Positions 18,339 through 27,405 of a stretch of 64,000 bases of DNA are shown here, piece after piece; within the stretch, counting starts at the first letter, position 1; every line of letters begins with the position of its first letter. The translations under genes were made by a program, and so were the position numbers. The notes beneath the pieces were generated by a model. It did no database searches and was not told the origin of the DNA. It saw nothing but the letters and a program-made list of their open reading frames with translations. The DNA is from Chlorobiaceae bacterium (GTDB lineage: Bacteria > Bacteroidota > Ignavibacteria > Ignavibacteriales > Ignavibacteriaceae): NCBI GenBank assembly GCA_013824085.1, contig PNNF01000012.1:1-64000 (forward strand), read 5' to 3'.

Positions 18339-19025
18339 TTAAAAATTTTGATAATTATTTTTTTTAATCTCTGTGTAGTTAAAAACTTCTACAAAGTGTT
18401 TAACAAATTTTTCTTTCAAATCATTCATAGAAAATTTTTGCCCAATTTCTTTTTCTATAGATGTTACTGCTTTATCTTTTATTCCACACGGAATTATTCC
18501 ATCATAAAAGGAAAGGTCAGTGTTGCAATTCAATGCGAAGCCGTGCATTGTAATCCACCGCGAAACTTTAATTCCTATCGCAGCAATTTTTCTTTCATTA
18601 ATCCAAACACCAGTAAATTTATCATTCCGTTCGCCAGTAATTCCAAACTCAGCAATTGTCTTGATAATAGCTTCTTCAAGTGCTCTCAAATATTTATGTG
18701 TGTCTTGTTGCCAGTCAGTTAAATTAATAATTGGATAACCGACTAACTGCCCAGGTCCGTGATAAGTAATATCGCCGCCTCTATCGATTTCAAAAATAGA
18801 GATACTTTTTTTAGATAAAAAATCTTCAGAGCCAATTAAATTATTTTTATTTGCAGTTTTGCCCAGCGTATAAGTATGAGGATGCTCGAGCAAAAGTAGA
18901 GTATCATCAATTAAATTATTTTTTCTTTCGTTCAATAATTCTTTTTGAAAATCCCAAGTTTTTTTATAATCAACAAATCCTAAATCAGAATAAGACAAAG
19001 ATCTAAATATGGATTGCTTCACCAT
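18339..19025 (-). CDS. lipB: Octanoyl-[acyl-carrier-protein]:protein N-octanoyltransferase
   Basis: 228 residues. LipB moves octanoate from acyl carrier protein to lipoyl domains, the step before LipA. The family motifs are clear: RGGDITYHGPGQLVGYPI in the first half, and HGFALNCNTDL followed by IPCGIKDKAVTS, which holds the catalytic cysteine and the conserved lysine. The ATG at 19025 lies inside the end of lpd (overlap 23 bases), and no better start is available without losing the conserved N-terminal strand. The neighbours are E3 upstream and E1 downstream, so the lipoate attachment enzyme is made with its targets. Confidence 0.96.
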   Translation of the reverse strand: MVKQSIFRSLSYSDLGFVDYKKTWDFQKELLNERKNNLIDDTLLLLEHPHTYTLGKTANKNNLIGSEDFLSKKSISIFEIDRGGDITYHGPGQLVGYPIINLTDWQQDTHKYLRALEEAIIKTIAEFGITGERNDKFTGVWINERKIAAIGIKVSRWITMHGFALNCNTDLSFYDGIIPCGIKDKAVTSIEKEIGQKFSMNDLKEKFVKHFVEVFNYTEIKKNNYQNF

Positions 19026-20406
19026 ATGCCTGAGCTGCTGCTTCCATTACTGATTCCGAAAGCGTTGGATGAGCATGAATAGTTTTTATTATGGACTCTG
19101 CAGTTGCTTCAAGTGATTTTGCAATTCCAATTTCAGCAATCAATTCAGTAGCTTCACTCCCAATTATATGTGCACCGAGCAATTCACCATACTTTGCATC
19201 GAAAATTAATTTTACGAATCCTTCTCTTTCGCCAATCGCAAAAGCTTTGCCACTTGCCATAAAAGGAAATCTTCCGATCTTTAATTCGTAACCTTTTTCT
19301 TTTGCTTTCTCTTCAGTTAAGCCGATGCTTGCAACTTGTGGTTGACAATAAGTGCAGCCCGGAATATTATCATAATTTATCGGATGAACATTTAAGCCCT
19401 TAATCGATTCGACACAATGAATTCCTTCTGCAGATGCAACATGAGCCAACCACGGCGCACCAATTACATCGCCAATCGCAAAAATATTTTCTACATTTGT
19501 TTGATAATTTTTCTTATCAACTTTTATATGATTTTTAAAAACTTCTACACCAATATTCTCAAGTCCAATTCCTTCCACGTTTCCAGTAACACCAATTGCA
19601 TTCAGAACTTTATCAAATTTTAATTCTTTTTTTTCTCCATTTTGAATTAGAGTAAGATGAACTTTGTTCCCTTTCACTACTGCTTTTTCAACTGTAGTTT
19701 TAGTGAAAATTTCCATTCCTCTTTTCTTAAAACTTTTTTCCAATGTTTGACTCATCTCTTTATCCTCAATAGGAAGAATGTTATCGAGCATCTCTATGAT
19801 TGTAACTTTTGCACCAAAGATTGAATAGAAGTAAGCGAACTCAATACCAATTGCACCCGCGCCAATAACAGCAAATTCTTTCGGCACTTCATCCAAACTC
19901 ATTGCTTCTTTACTTGTGATAATAAATTTTTGGTCAACAGGAATTGGTGGAATTGTTCTTGTGCGAGCACCCGTGGCAATAATAATTTTATCAGCAGTGA
20001 TAGAATCAATTTGCTTTCCTGCATCATCAAAAATATCAAGTTGATTTTTATTTGCAAATTTTCCGAATCCACGTATTCGATCAATCTTATTTTTTTTGAT
20101 CAACATCTCAACATTTTTTGTAATGCGAGATGAGATATCTCTGCTTCTTTTTATTACTTTAGAAAAATCGAAACTGAGTCCATCGACTTTAATTCCAAAT
20201 TCATCGGCATTATGTTTTATGTTGTCATAAAATTCTGCATTCTTCAGAAGAGATTTCGTTGGGATACAGCCCCAGTTGAGGCAGATTCCACCGAGGTTAT
20301 CTTTATCAACGACTACAGTCTTAAAACCAAGTTGACTCGCTCTAATTGCGGTTACATATCCTGCAGGTCCGCCACCTAAAATAGCAATTTCATATTTTTT
20401 TGACAT
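19003..20406 (-). CDS. lpdA: Dihydrolipoyl dehydrogenase (E3)
   Basis: 467 residues. A flavoprotein that reoxidises dihydrolipoamide and passes electrons to NAD+. The FAD-binding GGGPAG motif is at residues 11-16, the redox-active disulfide GGICLNWGCIPTKS uses C42 and C47, an NAD-binding GAGAIGIEFA segment is mid-protein, and the C-terminal HAHPTLSE carries the catalytic His-Glu pair. It is the first gene of the lipoylation and 2-oxoacid dehydrogenase operon. It can also serve the glycine cleavage system, whose GcvP lies at the right edge of the window. A 331-base non-coding gap upstream probably holds the operon promoter. Confidence 0.97.
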   Translation of the reverse strand: MSKKYEIAILGGGPAGYVTAIRASQLGFKTVVVDKDNLGGICLNWGCIPTKSLLKNAEFYDNIKHNADEFGIKVDGLSFDFSKVIKRSRDISSRITKNVEMLIKKNKIDRIRGFGKFANKNQLDIFDDAGKQIDSITADKIIIATGARTRTIPPIPVDQKFIITSKEAMSLDEVPKEFAVIGAGAIGIEFAYFYSIFGAKVTIIEMLDNILPIEDKEMSQTLEKSFKKRGMEIFTKTTVEKAVVKGNKVHLTLIQNGEKKELKFDKVLNAIGVTGNVEGIGLENIGVEVFKNHIKVDKKNYQTNVENIFAIGDVIGAPWLAHVASAEGIHCVESIKGLNVHPINYDNIPGCTYCQPQVASIGLTEEKAKEKGYELKIGRFPFMASGKAFAIGEREGFVKLIFDAKYGELLGAHIIGSEATELIAEIGIAKSLEATAESIIKTIHAHPTLSESVMEAAAQAYGEAIHI

Positions 20407-20737
20407 TGGAATAATTTTCTGTTTTTAAATTTTGTTTACTAATATAATTAGGTTAATTAAGAAACTAAAACTTTTTAGCGACTCGATTTAGAGAATAAAA
20501 TTGATCACAAAGTTTTTATCTCCTGTTACAATGATTTAAACATCATCAAATAAAATATTTTCATCAGGATTTATTTTCAATTTTAAGAAGCTTGTGATAC
20601 GAGTCCGATGTCTGATTAAATATACGCAACGATTTAAATCTTAATCGAACATCAGGAATGGATTGACCTCAAATTCTATGAATGTAAAGAGGTTGAGTGA
20701 TATTTTTTTTAAGAAATTATTCTGAACAAAAAACAAT
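20407..20737. other. Non-coding gap between histidine kinase and lpd
   Basis: 331 bases with no credible reading frame. It must contain the end of the kinase transcript and, on the minus strand, the likely promoter of the lpd operon, though no clear TAnnTTTG box was found. A ten-base palindrome GATTTAAATC lies at 20631-20640 and weak inverted sequence surrounds it. Nothing there is strong enough to name. Confidence 0.6.
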
Positions 20738-22690
20738 TCAAGAAACTATTGGAACTGTAAAATAAATACTCGTTCCTTCCCCTTCTTTACTTTCGATCCA
20801 AATTTTTCCTCCGAGTGTATCAACAAAATCTTTCACCATTATCAATCCTAAACCCGAACCAATTTCTTTATTAGTTCCTAATTTTGAAAAAGTATTATCA
20901 ATCTTAAATAATTTATTCTTTTCAGTTTCGCTTAATCCAACTCCAAAATCTGAAATTTCAATAAGCGCAAATTTTTTATCATCTACAATTATTAATGAAG
21001 TAGAGATAATTATTTTATTATGTTCGTAGGAAAATTTAACAGCGTTTGTCAGAAGATTATTTATAATTGATGACAACAATTGCTGATGACCTAAAACGGT
21101 AAATGATCCAGAAAGATTTTTTTCTAATATTAAAGATTTTTTCTCAAGTAATAAATTTGAACTTTTAGCACATCCGTCTATCACGTCATTCAGATTTAAT
21201 TCATCAGCCTTAAATTCGTTACGACCTAAATGAAAGCGAGAATACTCAAGCAGTTTATTCATCATATCAAGAATTGAAATTGAAGTTTCATTTAGTCTTG
21301 TTAATAATTCTATTACTTCTTCTTTCGATAATTCAAATATTTCGTCGAGCAGAATTTTTTGATAACCAAGCATTGCACTAAATGGACTTTTTAAATCATG
21401 AGAAATGATCGCTAATAATCTATCCTTTGAGTTATTCATCTCTTTTAGTTCAAGAATATATTTTTCCTTCTCTTCATCCCGAATTCTTCTTTCAATTGCG
21501 TTTGCGGTTGAATATGAAATTGTCTCTAAAAGAATTTTGTCATTTACATTGTAAGCACTAATATTTTTATAATCTTGAAGGACGATAGCTCCGATAATTT
21601 CACTTTTAATTTTAAGTGGCACACCCAGCCAAACTTTTGAAGGCTCTCCAATTAATTCAATCTCACCTTCATTCAGTAATTTTATATTCTCTTCTTTATC
21701 AATTAACAGTGCTTGCTGCTTTCTAATTAAAAATTCCGTCAGCCCTTTCCCAAATTTTCTTGGTTCAGCTATATTTTCAAATTCATCAACGAAGTAGGGA
21801 AATTTTAAGTAACCAGATTTTTTATCTACTACTGAAACAAAAAAATTTTTCGCGGGAATAATTTCAGAAATAGTTTTGTGAACGAATTTATAAAACTCAT
21901 TAATATCTTCAATCGAGTCCGAAGCTTCACTAATTTTATAAATTGCAAATTTAGCTTTTTCAGATTTTTCTTTTTCTGATACATCACGAACAATTACTTG
22001 GATGGCTTTTTCCCCATTGAAACTTATCGAAATTGCCTGCCCCTCAACTAAAATACTTTCACTTTTTGAATTCAAAATTTCTTCATGGAAATCGAATATT
22101 TTTTTTTCACCACTAAGAATATTTCTAACAACATTCCCAATTTCTTTAACTTTTTTCTTAGGTAAATATCTGACTATATTTTTTCCAATTACTGAACTTT
22201 GATTTTTTAATGCTAATATTTGTGCAATTATCTTATTCACATAAACAAATTTATTATTTTGAATGACTGCAATTCCAATGGGAGAATAATCTAAAATGTT
22301 TTGTAAGCTCGATCGAACTTCGCGGTATGAATTTTCTATATCTCTTTTGTCGGTAATATCAACTAATACTCCAGCTTGGCCTATTATTTGACCATCGGCA
22401 GATTTAATTTTTTTTGCTTTATCGTTAACCCATCTTTTTTCTCCCGACTTTGTAACAATCATATAGATAGAGTTGACATCTAACTTTTCATTTTTCGCAT
22501 CAACAAGTTTTTCAATTTTTTTTATGATTCGGTTAAAACTTATCTGGTTAATTTCTTCTTGAGTATATCCAAAATATATTGAGTCTGCTGGAGAAACGAA
22601 TTTATAGTTATAAGTTTTGTAATCTAAATAGTAAAAATAATTTTCAGTGAAAATTTGAAAGTCTTTTAATATTTCATCAAAGGGCTGCAA
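20738..22690 (-). CDS. PAS/PAS/GAF sensor histidine kinase, orphan
   Basis: 650 residues, starting at a TTG (22690) because no ATG occurs before residue 77 and a stop lies two codons upstream. Order of domains: PAS-like (about 15-115, ending VLVDITDKRDIENSY), second PAS (about 125-240, ending VRDVSEKEK), GAF (about 245-400), HisKA with phospho-acceptor His431 in AIISHDLKSPF, and HATPase with N-box LTNAVKFSY, G1 DFGVGLSE and G2 GSGLGLIMV. There is no signal peptide or membrane segment, so it should be a cytoplasmic sensor. No response regulator gene is adjacent, so its partner is elsewhere. The signal is unknown; two PAS domains and a GAF suggest a small ligand or redox cue. Confidence 0.9.
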   Translation of the reverse strand: MQPFDEILKDFQIFTENYFYYLDYKTYNYKFVSPADSIYFGYTQEEINQISFNRIIKKIEKLVDAKNEKLDVNSIYMIVTKSGEKRWVNDKAKKIKSADGQIIGQAGVLVDITDKRDIENSYREVRSSLQNILDYSPIGIAVIQNNKFVYVNKIIAQILALKNQSSVIGKNIVRYLPKKKVKEIGNVVRNILSGEKKIFDFHEEILNSKSESILVEGQAISISFNGEKAIQVIVRDVSEKEKSEKAKFAIYKISEASDSIEDINEFYKFVHKTISEIIPAKNFFVSVVDKKSGYLKFPYFVDEFENIAEPRKFGKGLTEFLIRKQQALLIDKEENIKLLNEGEIELIGEPSKVWLGVPLKIKSEIIGAIVLQDYKNISAYNVNDKILLETISYSTANAIERRIRDEEKEKYILELKEMNNSKDRLLAIISHDLKSPFSAMLGYQKILLDEIFELSKEEVIELLTRLNETSISILDMMNKLLEYSRFHLGRNEFKADELNLNDVIDGCAKSSNLLLEKKSLILEKNLSGSFTVLGHQQLLSSIINNLLTNAVKFSYEHNKIIISTSLIIVDDKKFALIEISDFGVGLSETEKNKLFKIDNTFSKLGTNKEIGSGLGLIMVKDFVDTLGGKIWIESKEGEGTSIYFTVPIVS

Positions 22691-22820
22691 TTTTTACTTC
22701 TCGCTAATAATTTCAGAAATTAGAAAAATTTAATCTTATTAAAGTAGAAAAAAATAATTTGATTGAGAAAGTAATTAATTTTATTTTAATACAGACTAAA
22801 TCTTAATAATATATATAAAA

Positions 22821-23261
22821 TTGAAAAATCAACAAGCATCAGATATTTTTAGAGACTACCTAACAAAGGCAAAGTATAGAATCACCAAAGAGCGATTTGA
22901 AATTATGGACGCTGCCTTAATTTTTGTTGGTCACTTTTCCGCAGAGCAACTTTACATTGCCCTTAAGAATGATAACTCAACTGTCTCTCGAGCTACTGTT
23001 TACAATACATTAGAACTGTTAGCAGAATGTAACCTTCTCTCAAAAAGAAATTTTGGAGAGAACATAAAAAAATACGAGAGCAATTACAAAAGACAAAAAC
23101 ACGATCATATTATCTGCATAAAGTGTGGTAAGATCGTTGAATTTGAATCGCCTCAAATTGCAAAATGGTATGATGAGATTAGCAAAAAATTTGATTTCGA
23201 TCCTGTTAGTTATTCCTTTAACATCTTCGCAAGATGTAAAAACAACAAAAAATGTAATTAG
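22821..23261 (+). CDS. fur: Fur-family ferric uptake regulator
   Basis: 146 residues from a TTG at 22821, the only start that keeps the N-terminal helix; no ATG lies upstream in frame. The winged-helix part includes KYRITKERFEIMDAAL and the recognition segment STVSRATVYNTLELL. The metal-binding part has HDHIICIKCGKIVEF, with a structural CxxC, and a C-terminal pair CKNNKKC with five residues between the cysteines rather than two to four. Fur proteins repress iron genes when loaded with Fe2+, though Zur or PerR activity cannot be excluded. It is followed three bases later by feoA, so it probably controls the Fe(II) transporter encoded with it. No convincing Fur box was found upstream. Confidence 0.88.
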   Translation: MKNQQASDIFRDYLTKAKYRITKERFEIMDAALIFVGHFSAEQLYIALKNDNSTVSRATVYNTLELLAECNLLSKRNFGENIKKYESNYKRQKHDHIICIKCGKIVEFESPQIAKWYDEISKKFDFDPVSYSFNIFARCKNNKKCN

Positions 23262-23263
23262 CT

Positions 23264-23485
23264 ATGAATAAAAAAACTCTCGACAAAGCAAAAAAAGGGA
23301 CATATTTAACAATATCAACTTTACCTTCTGGATTAGTAAAAATTCAATTAATTAGATTGGGAATATCTGAAGGCGATATTGTTTTCTGCCTCGAAAGACT
23401 TCCCGGTGGTACAATTATTATTCAAAAAAATAGGCAAGAAATTGCGATTGGTTACGATTTAGCAAAGCAGATTTTAATAGGTTAA
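23264..23485 (+). CDS. feoA: Ferrous iron transport protein A
   Basis: 73 residues, a single SH3-like FeoA domain (IQLIRLGISEGDIVFCLERLPGGTIII). FeoA is a small cytoplasmic helper that interacts with the FeoB transporter. The gene starts two bases after the fur stop and ends seven bases before feoB, so the three are one operon. Length and sequence are ordinary for the family. Confidence 0.92.
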   Translation: MNKKTLDKAKKGTYLTISTLPSGLVKIQLIRLGISEGDIVFCLERLPGGTIIIQKNRQEIAIGYDLAKQILIG

Positions 23486-23492
23486 TATTTTT

Positions 23493-25535
23493 ATGAGTAA
23501 AAGTCTAACAGATATAGTCGAGCACAAAGACAAGCATCCACACTTAAATATTGACAAAGATCTTCAATCGCAATCGAAAATGAAGAAGATCGTATTAGTT
23601 GGGAATCCTAATGTTGGGAAATCTATTTTTTTTAATTTCTTAAGTGGAATTTATGTAGATGTTTCAAATTTCCCCGGAACTACTCTTTCTATAACAAAAG
23701 GTGTTTATAAAAATTTTACTGTTTACGATACGCCCGGTATTTATGGCGTTTCATCCTTTAACGATGAGGAAAAAGTTGCACGCGACATAATCCTTGACGC
23801 CGATATTATTCTCAATGTCGTCAACTCTCTCCATCTTGAAAGAGATATTTTCCTTACTCAACAATTAATTGAGATGGGAAAAAAAGTTAGTGTAATTTTA
23901 AATTTTTCGGATGAAGTAAAAAAACGAAAAATAATAATCGACACAAAAAAACTTTCTGATATTCTCGGTGTCGAAGTAATTGAAACTTCAGCGGTCAGTA
24001 AAAAAGGATTTGATAAAATAGAATTTGCAATCGAGAATGCAAGAATTGGAAAACAGCCCCACGACTTGCACGAACTACTTCACAAAACATTGAACAGAGT
24101 TGGCTCGCAAGCAGAAGCTCTACTCGTGCTTGAAGGCGATGAAATTATTGCAGAGAAACATGGCGTTAATCCTGGTTCACCTGATGATAGAGAAAAAATT
24201 TATATCGATAGACGAAATCGTGTAAACGAGCTTATAAGCGATGTGCAATATGAAGATACTTCCAAGGGAAAATTTTTTAATCTACTCGGCAGACTTAGTC
24301 TAAATCCAATGACAGGATTGCCAATTTTAGCATTCATATTAGTTTTACTTTATTTTTTCATTGGAGATTTAGTCGCTCAAAGAACAGTCTCATTCACTGA
24401 AGGAATAATTGGTAAAGGTTATGTCGAATACAATATAAAATCTTTCATCGCAGATTATACTCAAACAAAAATTAATGTCGATGTGCTTGATGATGAAGGC
24501 AACATTGTAGATTCAAAATCATTTGAGTTTATTCCTAACAAAAAATCAGACCCAGCTCTTGCAAAAGAATTTTCTATTTTCTCGAAAAGTATCGGAGCAG
24601 AATCTCATTTTCATTTTTCAAATCCGATTGTAAGATTACTCTTCGGTGAGTTTGGCGCAATATCAATGACGCTTACATATTTACTCTTCCTACTGCTTCC
24701 GTTAGTAATTGCATTTTACTTTGCAATGGCAATGCTTGAAGACAGTGGTTATTTACCACGCTTAGCAACTATGCTTGATCGTTCAATGAACAGTATTGGG
24801 TTGAATGGAAGAGCTGTTATTCCGATTATGCTTGGATTTGGATGCGTAACAATGGCGACAATCACAACTCGACTTTTAGGTTCAGAACGAGAAAAAACAA
24901 TTACGACTGCAATACTACAATTTGTAATTCCTTGCTCAGCACAATTGGCGGTAATCGCAGTGTTAATCAGTGCTGCGGGCTTTACTCCATTGATGATTTA
25001 TGTAATAGTAATTTTCACAGTCTTAATTTTGTTATCTACAATTCTAAATAAATTATTGCCCGGCACAAGCTCTCCGTTGTTGATTGATCTACCAATAATG
25101 AGATTTCCTCAATTCGATAATGTCTTTAAGAAAACTTTTTTTAGAACTTATGGATTTATGAAAGAAGCTTCAATCTGGTTTTTTGTTGGAGCATTAGTAG
25201 TTGGAATTATGGACATCACAGGCTTGTTAGTAGTTTTTCAAAATCTACTTGCACCAATAACGACGCATTGGTTACAACTTCCCAAAGAAGCTGCAACCGC
25301 TTTTGTGATGGGAATTGTTAGAAGAGATTTTGGTGCTGCAGGTTTATTTTCGCTCGTGCTAACTCCAATGCAGATTACAGTCGCGATTATTACTATCACT
25401 CTTTTCGTCCCTTGCATCGCAAGTTTAATGATAATGCTAAAAGAAAGAGGACTCAAAGAAGGAATGATAATCTGGGCAGGAACTTGGATTTTTGCTTTCT
25501 TGATAGGTGGTATTGTTTCACAAATAATAATTTAA
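23493..25535 (+). CDS. feoB: Ferrous iron transporter B
   Basis: 680 residues. An N-terminal G domain has G1 GNPNVGKS (37-44), G3 DTPG (79-82) and G4 NFSD (137-140), followed by a helical GDI-like region. The C-terminal part has the two Gate regions and about eight to ten membrane helices (GDLVAQRT onward; MLEDSGYLPRLATMLDRSMNSIGLNGRAVIP; GFGCVTMATITTR; IVRRDFGAAGLF). This is the membrane permease for Fe(II). Between the first membrane helix and the Gate is a hydrophilic loop of roughly 65 residues (about 320-385) that is probably exposed outside the membrane. It is cotranscribed with Fur and FeoA, as expected for iron-responsive control. Confidence 0.96.
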   Translation: MSKSLTDIVEHKDKHPHLNIDKDLQSQSKMKKIVLVGNPNVGKSIFFNFLSGIYVDVSNFPGTTLSITKGVYKNFTVYDTPGIYGVSSFNDEEKVARDIILDADIILNVVNSLHLERDIFLTQQLIEMGKKVSVILNFSDEVKKRKIIIDTKKLSDILGVEVIETSAVSKKGFDKIEFAIENARIGKQPHDLHELLHKTLNRVGSQAEALLVLEGDEIIAEKHGVNPGSPDDREKIYIDRRNRVNELISDVQYEDTSKGKFFNLLGRLSLNPMTGLPILAFILVLLYFFIGDLVAQRTVSFTEGIIGKGYVEYNIKSFIADYTQTKINVDVLDDEGNIVDSKSFEFIPNKKSDPALAKEFSIFSKSIGAESHFHFSNPIVRLLFGEFGAISMTLTYLLFLLLPLVIAFYFAMAMLEDSGYLPRLATMLDRSMNSIGLNGRAVIPIMLGFGCVTMATITTRLLGSEREKTITTAILQFVIPCSAQLAVIAVLISAAGFTPLMIYVIVIFTVLILLSTILNKLLPGTSSPLLIDLPIMRFPQFDNVFKKTFFRTYGFMKEASIWFFVGALVVGIMDITGLLVVFQNLLAPITTHWLQLPKEAATAFVMGIVRRDFGAAGLFSLVLTPMQITVAIITITLFVPCIASLMIMLKERGLKEGMIIWAGTWIFAFLIGGIVSQIII

Positions 25536-25550
25536 TTTAAATTCGCATCT

Positions 25551-26270
25551 ATGGAAAATTTAATTGATAATTATCCTTTAGTTTGGAAGAAGAAAAATTT
25601 TTCGATAAAAATATTTTGTTCTATTCCGAATATTGCAACTGGAATTCTTTTGTCAGCTTCTAATAAATATTTTTTAGTTGATCCGGGTGATGGAATGTTG
25701 CGCGATTTAGATATCGAATTATCTCAAAAAAAAATTAAATCGATTAATAATATTTTTATTACACATGGACATCACGACCACGTTGGTGGCGTCTGGTCTC
25801 TACTTACATATTTGAAAGTCGTGAGAAAAAAATCTGCTTTAAATATTCATTATCCCACTGGCTGCGTTGAGATTGAAAGTATTATTAAAGCATTCTGTTC
25901 GGTTTATGATTTAACAATTCCCTATAAAATTAACTTGAAGCCAATCTCTACAAATAAAAAGTTTGTAGCCGACACGATGAGCGTAATTCCATTTGAAGTT
26001 ATTCATCATGAACATAAGATGAGTGGAACCAAAACTCAAAGAGTTCCCGCACTTGGTTACAAATTTATTTATGAAGGAAAGTCTATTTGTTACGGTGGCG
26101 ATACCGCTTATTGCGATTCACTTGCTGAGATGGCGAAGGATTCTGATTTGGCAATCATTGAAGCAGGAAATAAAAATGAAAAAGAGAGTGAAATGCACAT
26201 GAGCCAATTGCAAGCCGCAGCAGTTGGAAATTTAGCAAAAAAATATTTTTTAGTTCACGTCCCCAAATAA
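25551..26270 (+). CDS. Metallo-beta-lactamase-fold hydrolase
   Basis: 239 residues. The zinc motif HGHHDH (72-77) fits HxHxDH, a second-site aspartate lies in CYGGDTAYCDS, and a final histidine is found five residues from the end (LVHVPK). The spacing resembles the RNase Z / arylsulfatase-like subgroup, but the chain is shorter than RNase Z (about 300 residues) and stops right at the last metal ligand. It has no signal peptide. It begins 15 bases after feoB and may be in the same transcript. The substrate is not known; a link with iron is only by position. Confidence 0.8.
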   Translation: MENLIDNYPLVWKKKNFSIKIFCSIPNIATGILLSASNKYFLVDPGDGMLRDLDIELSQKKIKSINNIFITHGHHDHVGGVWSLLTYLKVVRKKSALNIHYPTGCVEIESIIKAFCSVYDLTIPYKINLKPISTNKKFVADTMSVIPFEVIHHEHKMSGTKTQRVPALGYKFIYEGKSICYGGDTAYCDSLAEMAKDSDLAIIEAGNKNEKESEMHMSQLQAAAVGNLAKKYFLVHVPK

Positions 26271-26293
26271 ATAAATTTTCAAAAAAATTTATT
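26270..26293 (+). terminator. Possible A/T-rich terminator after the fur-feoAB operon
   Basis: AATAAATTTT and AAAATTTATT form a perfect ten-base stem with a CAAA loop, followed by a T-rich tract. The stem has no G-C pairs, so it would be weak. It falls right at the stop of the metallo-hydrolase gene. Confidence 0.35.
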
Positions 26294-26334
26294 GTTTTAT
26301 TATTTTTGTTCTTAACTATTATAAAAGGCAACCA

Positions 26335-27372
26335 ATGACAAAAATTTTTATACTTCTTTTTACTCTATCAGTTTTAATCTCTGCTCAAGAAAAAAATAGT
26401 TTTCTTTTTGATGGAGAAAAAAGACTCAAGAACGTTAAGATGCTTACCAATGGCGGAGAAAATGCTGAAGCTTATTTTTCTTTCGACCAAAAAAAATTAG
26501 TCCTTCAAATAACAAAAGATGAATTAAAGTGTGATCAAATTTTTACTATGAACGTTGATGGTTCAGATCTAAAAATGGTTTCGTCAGGAAAAGGCAGAAA
26601 AACTTGTGGTTATTTTTTACCGGGTGATACGTCAATAGTTTATTCATCAACTTACTTGCACGATGCAGGATGTCCCGTTCCACCAGATCGATCTAAAGGT
26701 TACGTCTGGAAACTTTACGATTCTTTCGATATTTATTCTTCAGCACTTGATGGCTCAAACTTAACTCAATTAACTACTGCTCACGGCTATGACGCAGAAG
26801 CAACAGTCTCTCCCAAAGGTGACAGAATTGTATTCACAAGCACTCGCGATGGAGATCCCGAAATTTATTCGATGAATATAGATGGCTCTGACCAACGACG
26901 TTTAACTTTTGAAAAAGGTTATGATGGCGGTCCGTTTTATTCTCCCGACGGAAGTAAAATTGTTTTTAGAGCAAGCAGACCAAAAACAGAAAAAGAATTT
27001 GCTGATTATAACGAGCTTGTAAAATATGGTTTAGTTCGTCCAACAACTTTAGATATTTTTGTTATGGATAGCGATGGAAAAAATATTGTTCAAGTTACAG
27101 ATTTTGGAAAAGCCTGTTTCGCTCCTTACTTTCATCCAAATGGAAAGACAATAATTTTTGCTGCAAATCTTCAAAGTGAGAATCCAAGAAATTTTGATTT
27201 ATACACTATCAATATTGATGGCTCAAACCTTGAACGAATTACTTTTAATGAAACGTTTGATGGCTTCCCAATGTTCTCGCACGATGGCAAATATCTTGTG
27301 TTCGCTTCAAATCGATTTAATGCTAAACAAGGTGACACTAATATTTTTATGGCTGAATGGGTTGAAGACTAA
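26335..27372 (+). CDS. TolB-like WD40/PD40 beta-propeller protein, exported
   Basis: 345 residues with a signal peptide (about 1-18, ending ISAQ). At least five PD40-type blades are visible, each with a pattern like IFTMNVDGSDL, YSSALDGSNL, YSMNIDGSDQRRLT, FVMDSDGKNIVQVTD and YTINIDGSNLERIT. This is the TolB C-terminal propeller family. Free-standing propellers of this type in Bacteroidota are periplasmic or surface proteins of unknown partner. There is no TolB N-terminal domain, so it is not the Tol-Pal component itself. The M28 peptidase gene follows after 33 bases and is probably cotranscribed. Confidence 0.82.
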   Translation: MTKIFILLFTLSVLISAQEKNSFLFDGEKRLKNVKMLTNGGENAEAYFSFDQKKLVLQITKDELKCDQIFTMNVDGSDLKMVSSGKGRKTCGYFLPGDTSIVYSSTYLHDAGCPVPPDRSKGYVWKLYDSFDIYSSALDGSNLTQLTTAHGYDAEATVSPKGDRIVFTSTRDGDPEIYSMNIDGSDQRRLTFEKGYDGGPFYSPDGSKIVFRASRPKTEKEFADYNELVKYGLVRPTTLDIFVMDSDGKNIVQVTDFGKACFAPYFHPNGKTIIFAANLQSENPRNFDLYTINIDGSNLERITFNETFDGFPMFSHDGKYLVFASNRFNAKQGDTNIFMAEWVED

Positions 27373-27405
27373 GCTAAAATTTTTTTTAATTATCGTGAGT
27401 AAAAA

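Noticed and set aside
18147-18722. 191-residue plus-strand reading frame opposite lipB and the start of the E1 gene
   Set aside because: It lies antisense to two well-supported genes, has a low-complexity Phe/Ser/Asn-rich sequence and matches no family. It is a frame shadow of AT-rich DNA.
20631-20640. GATTTAAATC palindrome as an operator for the lpd operon
   Set aside because: Ten-base A/T-rich palindromes are frequent by chance here and no second copy was found nearby.
22691-22820. Fur box between the kinase and fur genes
   Set aside because: Only A/T-rich sequence with no recognisable GATAATGATAATCATTATC-like arrangement.
23493-25535. Broken G4 motif in FeoB
   Set aside because: NFSD looked unusual against NKxD, but FeoB proteins normally have the looser NxxD, which is satisfied.
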